A DNA stretch of 11,808 nucleotides from JADFXI01 sp050011415. GTDB lineage: Bacteria; Nitrospirota; Thermodesulfovibrionia; Thermodesulfovibrionales; Dissulfurispiraceae. The stretch is from NCBI GenBank assembly GCA_050011415.1, contig JBEKJD010000067.1, forward strand, positions 1 through 11,808, read 5' to 3'. The notes beneath the pieces were generated by a model. The model saw only the letters and a list, made by a program, of their open reading frames with translations, ran no database searches and was not told where the DNA came from. Below are positions 1-7,386 of this stretch, piece after piece; position 1 is the stretch's first letter; each line of letters opens with the position of its first letter. The translations under genes and the position numbers were made by a program.

Positions 1-36
1 ATAGTCAAAAAATAGACCTTTGGCTAAGAGTTGGAC

Positions 37-85
37 AGGCAGAAATAAGCCAGGGAACAACGGATTTTCCGGCTTATTTCTGCCT
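37..85. repeat. 15-bp perfect inverted repeat with 19-nt loop
   Basis: The arms at 37-51 and 71-85 are exact reverse complements over 15 bases. The 19-nt spacer itself contains a possible inner GGAA/TTCC pairing (54-57 with 67-70). No T-run follows directly on the plus strand. On the minus strand a T-rich tract (complement of 7-13) follows only after about 23 nt, so a classical intrinsic terminator is not clearly supported. It could be a terminator for a gene left of the window, an mRNA-stabilising hairpin or a dispersed palindromic repeat. Confidence 0.7.
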
Positions 86-134
86 AAGGTACGTCGGGTC
101 CTCCAAAAAAGAACTTTCACCCAGCGTCACCTCT

Positions 135-170
135 CACGCTTTACTTGCCCTTAAAGTAGTTTAAAGCGTG
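135..170. repeat. 9-bp perfect inverted repeat upstream of nucleotidase gene
   Basis: The arms at 135-143 and 162-170 are perfectly complementary over 9 bases, with an 18-nt loop. The right arm overlaps the -35 position of the promoter candidate at 161-189, so the element could be a regulator binding site. No protein can be named from the sequence. Confidence 0.45.
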
Positions 171-189
171 CATGAATTCCTGCTATCCT
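161..189 (+). promoter_or_regulatory. candidate sigma-70 promoter with extended -10 for the nucleotidase gene
   Basis: TATCCT at 184-189 is preceded by TGC (181-183), giving an extended -10 (TGn) arrangement. A weak -35-like TTAAAG at 161-166 lies 17 bp upstream. A transcript starting near 196 would have a leader of about 40 nt before the ATG at 236. It would begin almost on top of the alternative TTG at 200, which favours the ATG start. This is a visual match only. Confidence 0.3.
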
Positions 190-235
190 GTCATTTCCAT
201 TGAAGCTACTATTAAAAGGCTGTACAATTAAACTA

Positions 236-1930
236 ATGAATTTATTCTCTGCGTTGCGTAATCGCTTATTTGTCCCGCTCATCCTTGTCCTCGCCATTGT
301 GTCGGGCTTTACCACAGCCTATGCCTTACCTCATTCAGATATTCATATAAAAATTCTCGCCATTAACGACTTTCATGGCCAGTTGCCTGCCGGACGCAGG
401 GTCGGCCGGCGTCCGGTTGGAGGAGCTGCAGTGCTGGCATCGTATCTGAAATCTGCTGAGCGGGGTATGGAGGACAGGACGCTTATAGTACATGCCGGTG
501 ATCATGTGGGGGCTTCATCTCCGGTGTCGGCGCTATTGAAAGATGAGCCTTCGATCATGTTCATGAATACGCTGGCAAACAAGCACTGTTCAATTGCCGA
601 CCCCATGAATCCCCTCTGCAATATTGCAGGCATCACAGGCAACCACGAATTCGACAAAGGTGTGCCCGAAATGATGCGACTGATCTTCGGCGGCAATCAT
701 CCCGAGGGCCCGTTTCTTGAAAAACCCTGGCGCGGCGCTTTGTATCCATATGTAGTATCCAATGTAATCGATTCAAAAACCGGAAGGCATATCCTTCCCC
801 CTTATGTCATTAAGAAGGTAAACGGAATGCCCATTGCTTTCATAGGCGCCGTACTCAAAGACACGCCATCCATTGTCAGCGCATCTGCAACAGAAGGCCT
901 TACCTTTCTTGATGAAGCGGAGTCCATCAATAATTATATTCCCGAATTAATGGCTAAACATGTGAGGGCTGTTGTTGCGCTCATTCATCAGGGCGGCAGG
1001 CAAACTTCCTATCGCGGCGCTACACAGCCCGGAAAGACGGTAGATGGTCCCATTGCAGATATTGTTTCGCGCCTGGATGATAAAGTTGATGTTGTCATAT
1101 CCGGGCACTCCCACACATTCATCAATGCCATGCTGAAAAACAGGCGCGGCAGGAATACCCTGGTTGTCCAGGCTTTTGCATACGGCACCGCCTATGCCGA
1201 TATCGATCTGGAGTTTGACCGCTCAACTAATAATCTTGTAAAGAAGTCTGCATCGATAGTTACAACGTTTGCAGATGCCGGCCCGGGCCTGACCCCGGAT
1301 CCTGCTGTTTCTCATCTGGTGTCAGCAGCCGAAGGAAAGGTCGGACCGTTGATCAACAGCGTCATCGGCAAAGCAATGGCAGACATCACCAGTTCTCAAA
1401 ATAGTGCAGGGGAATCTGCACTCGGCAATCTGATTGCGGATGCGCAGAGGGCGGCTTTTCCAGCCGACTTTGCCTTTACAAACCCGGGCGGCATACGCGA
1501 CGACATCCATGCGGGCGCTGTTACCTGGGGCGCGCTCTATAGCGTGCAACCCTTCAACAATTATCTCGTAAAAATGGGTCTGACAGGCCGGCAAATATAC
1601 GACCTGCTTAACCAGCAGTGGCAGCTTGATCAGCCGCATCCGAGCATGCTGCAGATCTCAGGTCTCAGTTATACCTGGGACAGCACCCTTCTACCCGGCA
1701 GCCGCGTCGTCAAGGTGTTCAGGGACGGCGCGCCCATTGATCCTTCTGCCTCATATACAGTTGTCGTAAACACTTTTTTAGCAGGCGGCGGCGACAATTT
1801 TAAGGTATTCACCCTTGGCGCCAACCAGACGTCAGGTCCTGTTGATCTCGACGCTCTTATCTCCTATATTCAGAAATTGCCGCAGCCTTTTTCAGCAAAG
1901 ATCAACGGCAGGATCACGAGGCTTAAATAA
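236..1930 (+). CDS. secreted bifunctional metallophosphatase/5'-nucleotidase
   Basis: Predicted exported 5'-nucleotidase of the UshA/NT5E type, hydrolysing nucleotides (possibly also UDP-sugars or 2',3'-cyclic nucleotides) outside the cytoplasm. From the ATG at 236 the protein has 564 residues, the usual length of the family. Residues 1-30 form a signal peptide: basic start, hydrophobic core, and an AYA cleavage site. The N-terminal metallophosphatase domain shows the metal-binding motifs in order: DFH (D45, H47), GD (D89), GNHE (N136, H137), the His of LIHQGG (H251) and GHSH (H291, H293). The C-terminal nucleotidase domain has a NPGGIRDD loop (416-423) and the F-x-x-GGGDNF substrate pocket (514-522). 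The reading frame is open back to a TTG at 200, but that start would precede the signal peptide with extra residues and has no ribosome site. An AAAAGG tract lies 16 nt before the ATG, so its own ribosome site is weak. The gene stands alone and converges on the metalloprotease gene. Confidence 0.93.
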   Translation: MNLFSALRNRLFVPLILVLAIVSGFTTAYALPHSDIHIKILAINDFHGQLPAGRRVGRRPVGGAAVLASYLKSAERGMEDRTLIVHAGDHVGASSPVSALLKDEPSIMFMNTLANKHCSIADPMNPLCNIAGITGNHEFDKGVPEMMRLIFGGNHPEGPFLEKPWRGALYPYVVSNVIDSKTGRHILPPYVIKKVNGMPIAFIGAVLKDTPSIVSASATEGLTFLDEAESINNYIPELMAKHVRAVVALIHQGGRQTSYRGATQPGKTVDGPIADIVSRLDDKVDVVISGHSHTFINAMLKNRRGRNTLVVQAFAYGTAYADIDLEFDRSTNNLVKKSASIVTTFADAGPGLTPDPAVSHLVSAAEGKVGPLINSVIGKAMADITSSQNSAGESALGNLIADAQRAAFPADFAFTNPGGIRDDIHAGAVTWGALYSVQPFNNYLVKMGLTGRQIYDLLNQQWQLDQPHPSMLQISGLSYTWDSTLLPGSRVVKVFRDGAPIDPSASYTVVVNTFLAGGGDNFKVFTLGANQTSGPVDLDALISYIQKLPQPFSAKINGRITRLK

Positions 1931-1949
1931 TCTGAGTACCAATTCAGAT
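1930..1949. terminator. weak bidirectional terminator candidate between convergent genes
   Basis: A perfect 6-bp inverted repeat, ATCTGA/TCAGAT (1930-1935 and 1944-1949), sits in the 54-bp gap between two convergent stop codons. On the plus strand a T-rich stretch follows about 12 nt later (1962-1970). On the minus strand TATTTAA follows directly. The stem is short and AT-rich, so termination efficiency is doubtful. Confidence 0.3.
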
Positions 1950-1984
1950 AATAACAAAGAACTTTTTCTTCAGTCTGATTTTTT

Positions 1985-4900
1985 CTATTGAATTATTATG
2001 TTCCCTACAGTCACTGACCCATTGCTGATTGTCAGTGTACCGTTAATCACGGAATTAGAACTGCTGGTTGAAAATCCGCTGTCGTACCCACCGATAAGGG
2101 TAACTGATACATTACTGTTGAAAATATTACTTTCCGGGTATGTAGCTGTCTGAACCTCAATAGTAGACCCGGTCAAAGAATTGTTGTAGCCGAGTTGAAT
2201 AGTGGAATAAGTTCCTGCGCTTCCTACCTGGATAGTCTTGCCGGATCCTGCCTGCGTCACACTAAATGTCTGCCCTGCTATCGTAATTGTCCCTGTCCTT
2301 GAACTTGTTCCTGTATTAACAGCCATATTGTAGGTTACCGTTCCACTGCCTGTCCCGCTGCTGCCTGACGTTATGGTTATCCATGGCGCAGCGATCGCCG
2401 TCCAGGGTACGGATGCCGTGACAGCAATTGTTCCGGCGCCACCCGCCGCCGGGATATCTGCCTGATAGGATCCCAGCAATACAGCGCCCGGACCCGGCTT
2501 CAATACGTAAGCGTGCGGTCCGCGATCCGCACAGTGCAGGTCATCCCCTAAAAAAGCGAAGAATCCTTGATGAACCGAGTCATAGACCATCCCATAATTC
2601 CAGGAAAATGGAGGTGATTGATCGGGAAACTGTTGGGTCCAGTTACTGCCGTCCCAGGTCCACGTCTCTTCGCGATAGTCGAAGACGTATGTATAAGGAT
2701 AAGTCGCAGACATATCCTTGGCTCCATAGCCGCCAATCAGGACGACCTGACCGATGTCCGGGTCGTATTCAATCCTGGCGCCCATCCTCGCTGACGGCGC
2801 TGTTGTCGTGACTTTTTCCTGCCACTGAGTCCCGTCCCACGTCCACGTATCGTTAAAAAATGCAGGTTTGTTTTGTTGAGATCCGGAGTACACATTTTGA
2901 GAACCGCCAAACAATACGACCTCTTTTCTGGCCGCATCGTAGGCCATGGCCGTCCCATCGCGGGGTGGCGGCGCTGTGGGACTCGATTTCTTGCTCCAGT
3001 TGGTACCGTCCCACTCCCAGGTATCAGCCTCGTCAGGGTTCCCGCCAAAAAGTAACACCTTTTGGCTGTCAGGATTGTAGACCATGGCGTGATACGTTCT
3101 CGCACTCGGACTGGTCTGCGGGTAAACCTGGGTCCAGTCCATACCGTTCCATATCCAGGTGCTGTCAGAATAGGCCCCTGCGGTGTAGTCATAACCGCCA
3201 AACAGCACTATCTGGTCTCGCGCCGCATCATAAGCCATTGCATGACCCGCTCGGTTGCCGGGGTTATGCGCAGGGACCTTATTGAGCCAGGCTGTGCCAT
3301 TCCACCCCCAGGTGTCGTTGAAAGGTGATGCATCCCAATCGCCGCCAAACAGGATGGAATCTCCACTGCCGGCAAAAAAGGACACGTCCATGCTCATTCT
3401 TGACATTGGCGCATCAGTGATCGTCAGCCGCTCCCAATCGAGTTTACTGATCATCTGGTCACCGGCATCCTGTATAACAGTAAACACCTGGTCACCGATA
3501 CCTATTGTTCCAGTGCGGCTGGTGTTACCGGTGTTCTGCGCAACGATATAGCGCAGCGTACCTGACCCAGTTTCCATAAGACTCGAGAAAAAGACGCTTT
3601 GAATCCATGAGTCGTTGACCGTCGTGTTCCAGCTGTAATCGGGCGCATTAGATGTAACAATGATTTCGCCGGTACCGCCAAAAGCCGGGAAATCAGCGTA
3701 ATAAGGGCTTAAACTGAGTGTGCCGACAGCAGCATCCTGAGTCACAACTGCCGCCGCTCCACCTGCCGTGACTCTGCCCCATCGCGTACTGGTAATTGAT
3801 GTTGGCGCTACCGATAGGGTAATCTGTCCATTGCCGGTCCCACTGGCTCCCGATGAAATCGTCATCCATGGCACTGAAGACACCGCTGTCCAGGCATAAC
3901 CGGCCGGAGCAGTTACATTAATAGTAACTTGCCCACCCGGGGCAACGACATCAGACGTGGCGGGACTTAATGATATAGGTGGTGGCGGCGCGTAGGAAAC
4001 TGTCACCTTCAACCCACTGGTAACATTTTGATCTATACTAATTGAAAGATTGGAGTATGGATCGCTCCAACTACTGCCTGCCGTTAAAATCGCGTTGCCG
4101 AAAAAAAGACCGCCGGGAGAATCCGGATTGAATCTCAATAAATTGGAATGAATTTCCGTATCATTCCATCCGGCATCCTCATAGTGAATGAGTGCGCCGC
4201 CAAATGCAGTGGAAGGAAGACTTGAATCAAAAATTCCAGCCGTGGATTGGCGGTATTCCAACCAAAGCCAGGCATTATTCCCTGTGCCTCGTTGCACACG
4301 GACAACTTTAAGACCATTGTCGGCAGCTTCGTAAGGTTGTAAAACATATACACCGTCAGAGCTGACATTCTGCATATCAACACCTTCCTTAAGCCAGCCC
4401 AATGCAAATTTCTGAGGGGCCGCCCAATGACCGGACCCTCTTCCCATGTTAGAGAAACTGTCGCCAAGGTCGTGCATCTGATCAAAAGGAGCTGGAAGCA
4501 CCCCGACCGGTCCAAGAATCTCACTGCCGAAATCGGCTGCCCGCGCGTGTTCCAGGCCTAAGTTGTGGCCCATTTCATGACAAGCCGTATTCAGTAGGTC
4601 TTGTGGGCTGCCCGCACTCGCGTCCCCCAACCATGTTGTAGAGGCAGTTATCGACCCCTGCGGGTAAAGAGGGACCGTATCGCTTCCAATCGATCCGAGC
4701 CCTCCTGATTCAAGCCCTGTGCTTGACTGGGGAATCACAAGAACGATGCGATTGTATTTGGTGAAATCAACTTGAGCAGAAGCCGCGCGAACTGCTGAAT
4801 CCCGGACAGAGATAGGCTGATCGAAATAATCCGCATCCAGCACAAATGGGCCGAATACATCGCCGGTAGCCCATACCTTTCCGTAGGATGACTCGCGCAG

Positions 4901-5227
4901 GAAACTGTCAACGGAGTTGTCCGGCCCAAAATAGGTGGCCTGTAAGAGTTGAGGAGTAACAGAACTCAGCAACGGCACACTCGGAAAAGAGATGAACAGA
5001 ATGACAATTTTTTGCTCGCCGGCTATACTTACTTCAGTTGGCGCCTGACTGTCCTGCTTGCCCACTCGCAGCGCAGTATGGGAATCGGCTTGTATGCCGT
5101 ATGTTTGTATTTCGTTTATCGGTGTGGTCAGTGTATCAGCAGTTCCCGCAAAAGCGGCAGAAACCAACACCATAGACAGACCGATTATTATCGGAAACAT
5201 GACGATCTTCTTAAATGCCAGTGCCAT
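1985..5227 (-). CDS. secreted metzincin-like metalloprotease with BACON and kelch-like repeats
   Basis: Large (1080 residues) exported protein, probably a zinc endopeptidase with binding or adhesive repeats. Residues 1-27 are a signal peptide ending in AFA. The catalytic domain (about 70-410) carries the complete metzincin motif HEMGHNLGLEH (H217, E218, H221, H227). A Met-turn-like SNMG at 259-262 is followed by a conserved-looking GHWAAPQKFALGWL stretch, resembling gametolysin-type (M11) or M6 peptidases. Next come two BACON-like beta domains (about 415-498 and 504-588, each ending in a V-T/I-QDA strand). A kelch-like block (about 607-895) follows, with recurring FGG, D-T-W-x-W-D/N-G and H/T-AM-x-Y-D motifs. 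A third BACON-like domain lies at about 912-995. The tail (998-1080) starts with TIQVGSAGTYSTIQ and resembles the beginning of a right-handed beta-helix. The ATG at 5227 has an AAAGG site 5 nt upstream. A sigma-54-type promoter match lies at 5356-5371. Family assignment among metzincins is uncertain; substrate unknown. Confidence 0.88.
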   Translation of the reverse strand: MALAFKKIVMFPIIIGLSMVLVSAAFAGTADTLTTPINEIQTYGIQADSHTALRVGKQDSQAPTEVSIAGEQKIVILFISFPSVPLLSSVTPQLLQATYFGPDNSVDSFLRESSYGKVWATGDVFGPFVLDADYFDQPISVRDSAVRAASAQVDFTKYNRIVLVIPQSSTGLESGGLGSIGSDTVPLYPQGSITASTTWLGDASAGSPQDLLNTACHEMGHNLGLEHARAADFGSEILGPVGVLPAPFDQMHDLGDSFSNMGRGSGHWAAPQKFALGWLKEGVDMQNVSSDGVYVLQPYEAADNGLKVVRVQRGTGNNAWLWLEYRQSTAGIFDSSLPSTAFGGALIHYEDAGWNDTEIHSNLLRFNPDSPGGLFFGNAILTAGSSWSDPYSNLSISIDQNVTSGLKVTVSYAPPPPISLSPATSDVVAPGGQVTINVTAPAGYAWTAVSSVPWMTISSGASGTGNGQITLSVAPTSITSTRWGRVTAGGAAAVVTQDAAVGTLSLSPYYADFPAFGGTGEIIVTSNAPDYSWNTTVNDSWIQSVFFSSLMETGSGTLRYIVAQNTGNTSRTGTIGIGDQVFTVIQDAGDQMISKLDWERLTITDAPMSRMSMDVSFFAGSGDSILFGGDWDASPFNDTWGWNGTAWLNKVPAHNPGNRAGHAMAYDAARDQIVLFGGYDYTAGAYSDSTWIWNGMDWTQVYPQTSPSARTYHAMVYNPDSQKVLLFGGNPDEADTWEWDGTNWSKKSSPTAPPPRDGTAMAYDAARKEVVLFGGSQNVYSGSQQNKPAFFNDTWTWDGTQWQEKVTTTAPSARMGARIEYDPDIGQVVLIGGYGAKDMSATYPYTYVFDYREETWTWDGSNWTQQFPDQSPPFSWNYGMVYDSVHQGFFAFLGDDLHCADRGPHAYVLKPGPGAVLLGSYQADIPAAGGAGTIAVTASVPWTAIAAPWITITSGSSGTGSGTVTYNMAVNTGTSSRTGTITIAGQTFSVTQAGSGKTIQVGSAGTYSTIQLGYNNSLTGSTIEVQTATYPESNIFNSNVSVTLIGGYDSGFSTSSSNSVINGTLTISNGSVTVGNIIIQ

Positions 5228-5355
5228 GAAAACCTTTCAAGCAAAGTGCTTTCGAATGTGCTTCATTTCACACCTTCTGCAAGTCAGAACGACCTTGCTG
5301 CTATAAGTAAAACTACCTTTCAAAAATTTTATTGCTCAGGCTTTGCCATATAAGA

Positions 5356-5371
5356 AGCATACTACATGCCA
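5356..5371 (-). promoter_or_regulatory. candidate sigma-54 (-24/-12) promoter for the metalloprotease gene
   Basis: Read on the minus strand this is TGGCATGTAGTATGCT. The RpoN consensus is TGGCACG-N4-TTGCW, so 10 of the 12 defined positions match. The invariant GG and GC doublets are present with the correct spacing. Transcription would begin near 5345, giving a leader of about 118 nt before the ATG at 5227. Sigma-54 promoters require an enhancer-binding activator; I could not identify its site or gene in the window. Confidence 0.45.
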
Positions 5372-5459
5372 ATCCGTACCAAGGACGAAAATAAATTATC
5401 GCATTGAGCTATAAGTTTTTTTTGAAGGGTTATTGGGAGAAGTTATCAGAGAGGTCCAA

Positions 5460-5514
5460 GACTGACAATTAATGGCACCCGGGACTGACAATAAATTAAA
5501 GTCTGACTTCCCGG
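5460..5514. repeat. short repeat cluster, possible relic of a palindromic repeat element
   Basis: GACTGACAAT occurs twice as a direct repeat (5460-5469 and 5483-5492). A related GTCTGACTT follows at 5501-5509. CCGGGA (5479-5484) and TCCCGG (5509-5514) form a 6-bp inverted repeat enclosing the second copy. The mix of direct and inverted short repeats in an intergenic gap is typical of REP-like or insertion-sequence end remnants. No transposase gene is nearby. Confidence 0.4.
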
Positions 5515-5615
5515 TATGAAAATTACCTTGAACTATGAACTCAGGCAATTTTTTTTAAAAAATTATATTCCATTCACTCGCAAGTACCGGTTTTTTACGG
5601 TATTATTTAAGTGGA

Positions 5616-6416
5616 ATGGCTTTAATGGATTTTCATACATATTGGGTGATATTCCCTGTCGGCATTGTAATTTCTTCTCTCGCCATGAGCACCGGGATTG
5701 ATGGCGCAGCCTTCTGGGGTCCTGTGCTTCTGTTGGGATTCGAGGTACCCCCCACTGTGGCAGTAGCAAGCGGCATTTTTATAGAGCTATTCGGTTTCGG
5801 TTCAGGTGTTTACGGTTATGCACGGCGAAAGAAGATCGTTTTTAGAGTTGCTGTTCCTCTCCTGCTCTTCGCAATCCCCTTTAGTCTCCTGGGATCGTAT
5901 AGTTCTAAAATATTCCCGCCGGCAGTAGTAACAGGATTAATTGGCTCCGGCTGTATTTTCATGGCATTAAGGAATGTACAAAGGGCGCGTCAAATAGTAT
6001 CTGAACGATCGATTGAGGATCTGCACCTGCGACATGACCTGATGGGGCAGCTCCTTAGCAGTATTGGAGGCTTTTTTACCGGAGCGATAGGATTCGGTAT
6101 GGGTGAAACAAATGCCTATTACTTTTTGGTGAAAAACCGATACCCGATAACTTACTCTTCCGGTACCTCGGTATTCATGATAGCGGTCACTGCCCTGACA
6201 ACATCGATTCTTAACATGCTTTATTACCGGCAAAGCATCCCTTCGGATATATCGGTTTTATTTAATATTGTCTTATTTGCTGTGCCTGCCGTTATAATTG
6301 GAGGCCAGCTCGGGGTGAGATTGGCCCATATTGCACACCGGAAATGTTTTCATTATTCTCTTTCAGTTGTCTTTGCGATTATGGCAGCGTTGTCGATTAT
6401 GAGAGCAGTCAGATAA
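5616..6416 (+). CDS. TauE/SafE family membrane protein (putative anion/sulfite permease)
   Basis: Integral inner-membrane protein of 266 residues, a normal length for the TauE/SafE (DUF81) family. Members export sulfite, sulfoacetate and related anions, though most are uncharacterised. Hydrophobic segments lie at about 8-26, 31-60, 76-96, 101-120, 146-168, 183-204, 210-233 and 246-264, consistent with a two-half fold. The second half begins with a family-like glycine-rich stretch, SSIGGFFTGAIGFGMGE (148-164), mirrored in the first half by ISSLAMSTGIDGAAFWG (19-35). A basic cytoplasmic loop (about 121-140) separates the halves. Two ATG codons compete: 5616, and 5625, which has GTGGA at a better 9-nt spacing; the protein changes by only three residues. 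The gene stands alone, divergent from the protease and convergent with the chemosensory operon, so its substrate cannot be inferred from context. Confidence 0.85.
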   Translation: MALMDFHTYWVIFPVGIVISSLAMSTGIDGAAFWGPVLLLGFEVPPTVAVASGIFIELFGFGSGVYGYARRKKIVFRVAVPLLLFAIPFSLLGSYSSKIFPPAVVTGLIGSGCIFMALRNVQRARQIVSERSIEDLHLRHDLMGQLLSSIGGFFTGAIGFGMGETNAYYFLVKNRYPITYSSGTSVFMIAVTALTTSILNMLYYRQSIPSDISVLFNIVLFAVPAVIIGGQLGVRLAHIAHRKCFHYSLSVVFAIMAALSIMRAVR

Positions 6417-6454
6417 ATCAATTTTCACAGGTCATCAGAAAACAATGCCGGTGT

Positions 6455-7381
6455 TTAGTTCTGTGAGCTATACGCCCGAAGGTACCTCCCGGGATTTACG
6501 GTAACGCATTTCATGACGGCATTTTTCCCAAACCCAATTTCAATCAGCCTGTCAGCCGACTCCCTTACGCTCATGCTGCCGCCCAAAAGCACGCCTTTGC
6601 TATTGGCAACGGCCAGGGCGTGCATCGACACTTTTGACTCCTTCACCAAATCCGAGACAATGATTATTCTTGAAGGGTCCTTTACTTTAAATATCAAATC
6701 GATGACAGCCCGATGGAGGTGATAGGGATCGGCAATGACTTCAATATATACCTCCCGGTTGAGAAGCCCGAATCCCGCTATCCCCGGCTCGCGGTGGTGA
6801 AAACAACGCATTGCATTAAAGATATGAGTTATACACCTGGCCCCTGCATTAAATCCGGTCGCAGCCTCATTGTAGGTCGCCTCTGAATGTCCCATGCAGG
6901 GGATAATTCCCTTGTCGGCTATTTTTTTTATTATCCCGGCAGCGCCGTTCATCTCAGGCGCAACAGTAATGATTTTGACTATATCCTCAAATCCCTCGAT
7001 CAGTTCTCCCAGATAGTATTCAGCCGGCTCAAGGAAAGCGGTTGCGTCCAACGCGCCGCATCGTGACGGGTTCAGGAACGGTCCCTCTATGTTCACACCC
7101 ATAATCTTTGCCGGTTTCCGGGTCCTGACGCCTGGGTCCCGGCGTGCCTCCGCGCAACCTGCTTCCGGACAGGCGACCGGCGCCTTTTGCTGCTCCATCG
7201 CCTTTCGAACAGCAGCCATGTTCTGCCGCATCACCTTTATTGCTGCCGGGTAGATTGTCGGGACAATTTCCTGAACGCCGAGAAAGCCTTGTGTTTCTGC
7301 AATCTCAAGTATATGTTTCTCGCTGCCGCTCCTGGTGTCATGCCCTCCTATGCCATGGGTATGCACATCGATAACTTTCAT
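6455..7381 (-). CDS. compact NagA-like amidohydrolase (N-acetylglucosamine-6-phosphate deacetylase family)
   Basis: Cytoplasmic metal-dependent amidohydrolase of 308 residues, most like NagA, which removes acetate from N-acetylglucosamine-6-phosphate. All key motifs are visible: DVHTHG (H7, H9), NIEGPF (E99), MGHSEA (H165), THIFNAM (H186), DPYHLH (H221) and VSD (D244). By position these match E. coli NagA E131, H195, H216, H251 and D273. The HxH pair suggests a two-metal site as in Bacillus-type enzymes. Typical NagA has about 380 residues; here the flanking beta-sandwich halves are absent at both ends. The protein begins at barrel strand 1 and stops after VNPGRYL. A polar insertion of about 20 residues (71-91) precedes the EGPF strand. 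The ATG lies 5 nt after the kinase stop codon with only a weak ribosome site, suggesting translational coupling and co-transcription with the chemosensory genes. The true substrate may differ from the NagA one. Confidence 0.82.
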   Translation of the reverse strand: MKVIDVHTHGIGGHDTRSGSEKHILEIAETQGFLGVQEIVPTIYPAAIKVMRQNMAAVRKAMEQQKAPVACPEAGCAEARRDPGVRTRKPAKIMGVNIEGPFLNPSRCGALDATAFLEPAEYYLGELIEGFEDIVKIITVAPEMNGAAGIIKKIADKGIIPCMGHSEATYNEAATGFNAGARCITHIFNAMRCFHHREPGIAGFGLLNREVYIEVIADPYHLHRAVIDLIFKVKDPSRIIIVSDLVKESKVSMHALAVANSKGVLLGGSMSVRESADRLIEIGFGKNAVMKCVTVNPGRYLRAYSSQN

Positions 7382-7386
7382 TATTT

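Larger units (their letters stand above)
5228..5615. other. divergent intergenic region, non-coding
   Basis: About 390 bp between the divergent metalloprotease and TauE/SafE genes. The small open frames here have no ribosome sites and no recognisable protein features, so I call none. The right half is AT-rich with long A and T runs (5415-5422 and 5549-5562). It contains the sigma-54-like promoter for the leftward gene and a short repeat cluster at 5460-5514. I could not place a convincing sigma-70 promoter for the rightward gene: TATATT at 5564-5569 lacks a properly spaced -35. Confidence 0.6.

Noticed and set aside
188..205. CTGTCAT upstream of the nucleotidase as a Pho box
   Set aside because: Only one half-site matches; the second 7-base half at the required 11-bp step is absent, so phosphate control is not supported.
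200..235. TTG start at 200 for the nucleotidase
   Set aside because: There is no ribosome site, it would add 12 residues before a good signal peptide, and it lies almost at the predicted transcript start. ATG 236 fits better.
2428..3551. Several plus-strand open frames inside the protease gene
   Set aside because: They are antisense to the kelch/BACON region, overlap each other, have Arg/Pro/Ser-rich translations without domains and lack ribosome sites: shadows of the real gene.
4949..5353. Plus-strand frames over the protease signal-peptide region
   Set aside because: Antisense to the signal peptide and promoter; composition and lack of ribosome site argue against a gene.
6425..6466. TCACAG/CTGTGA pair between the TauE/SafE and NagA-like genes as a terminator
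   Set aside because: The stem is 6 bp with a 30-nt loop, partly inside the coding end, and has no T-run; too weak to call.
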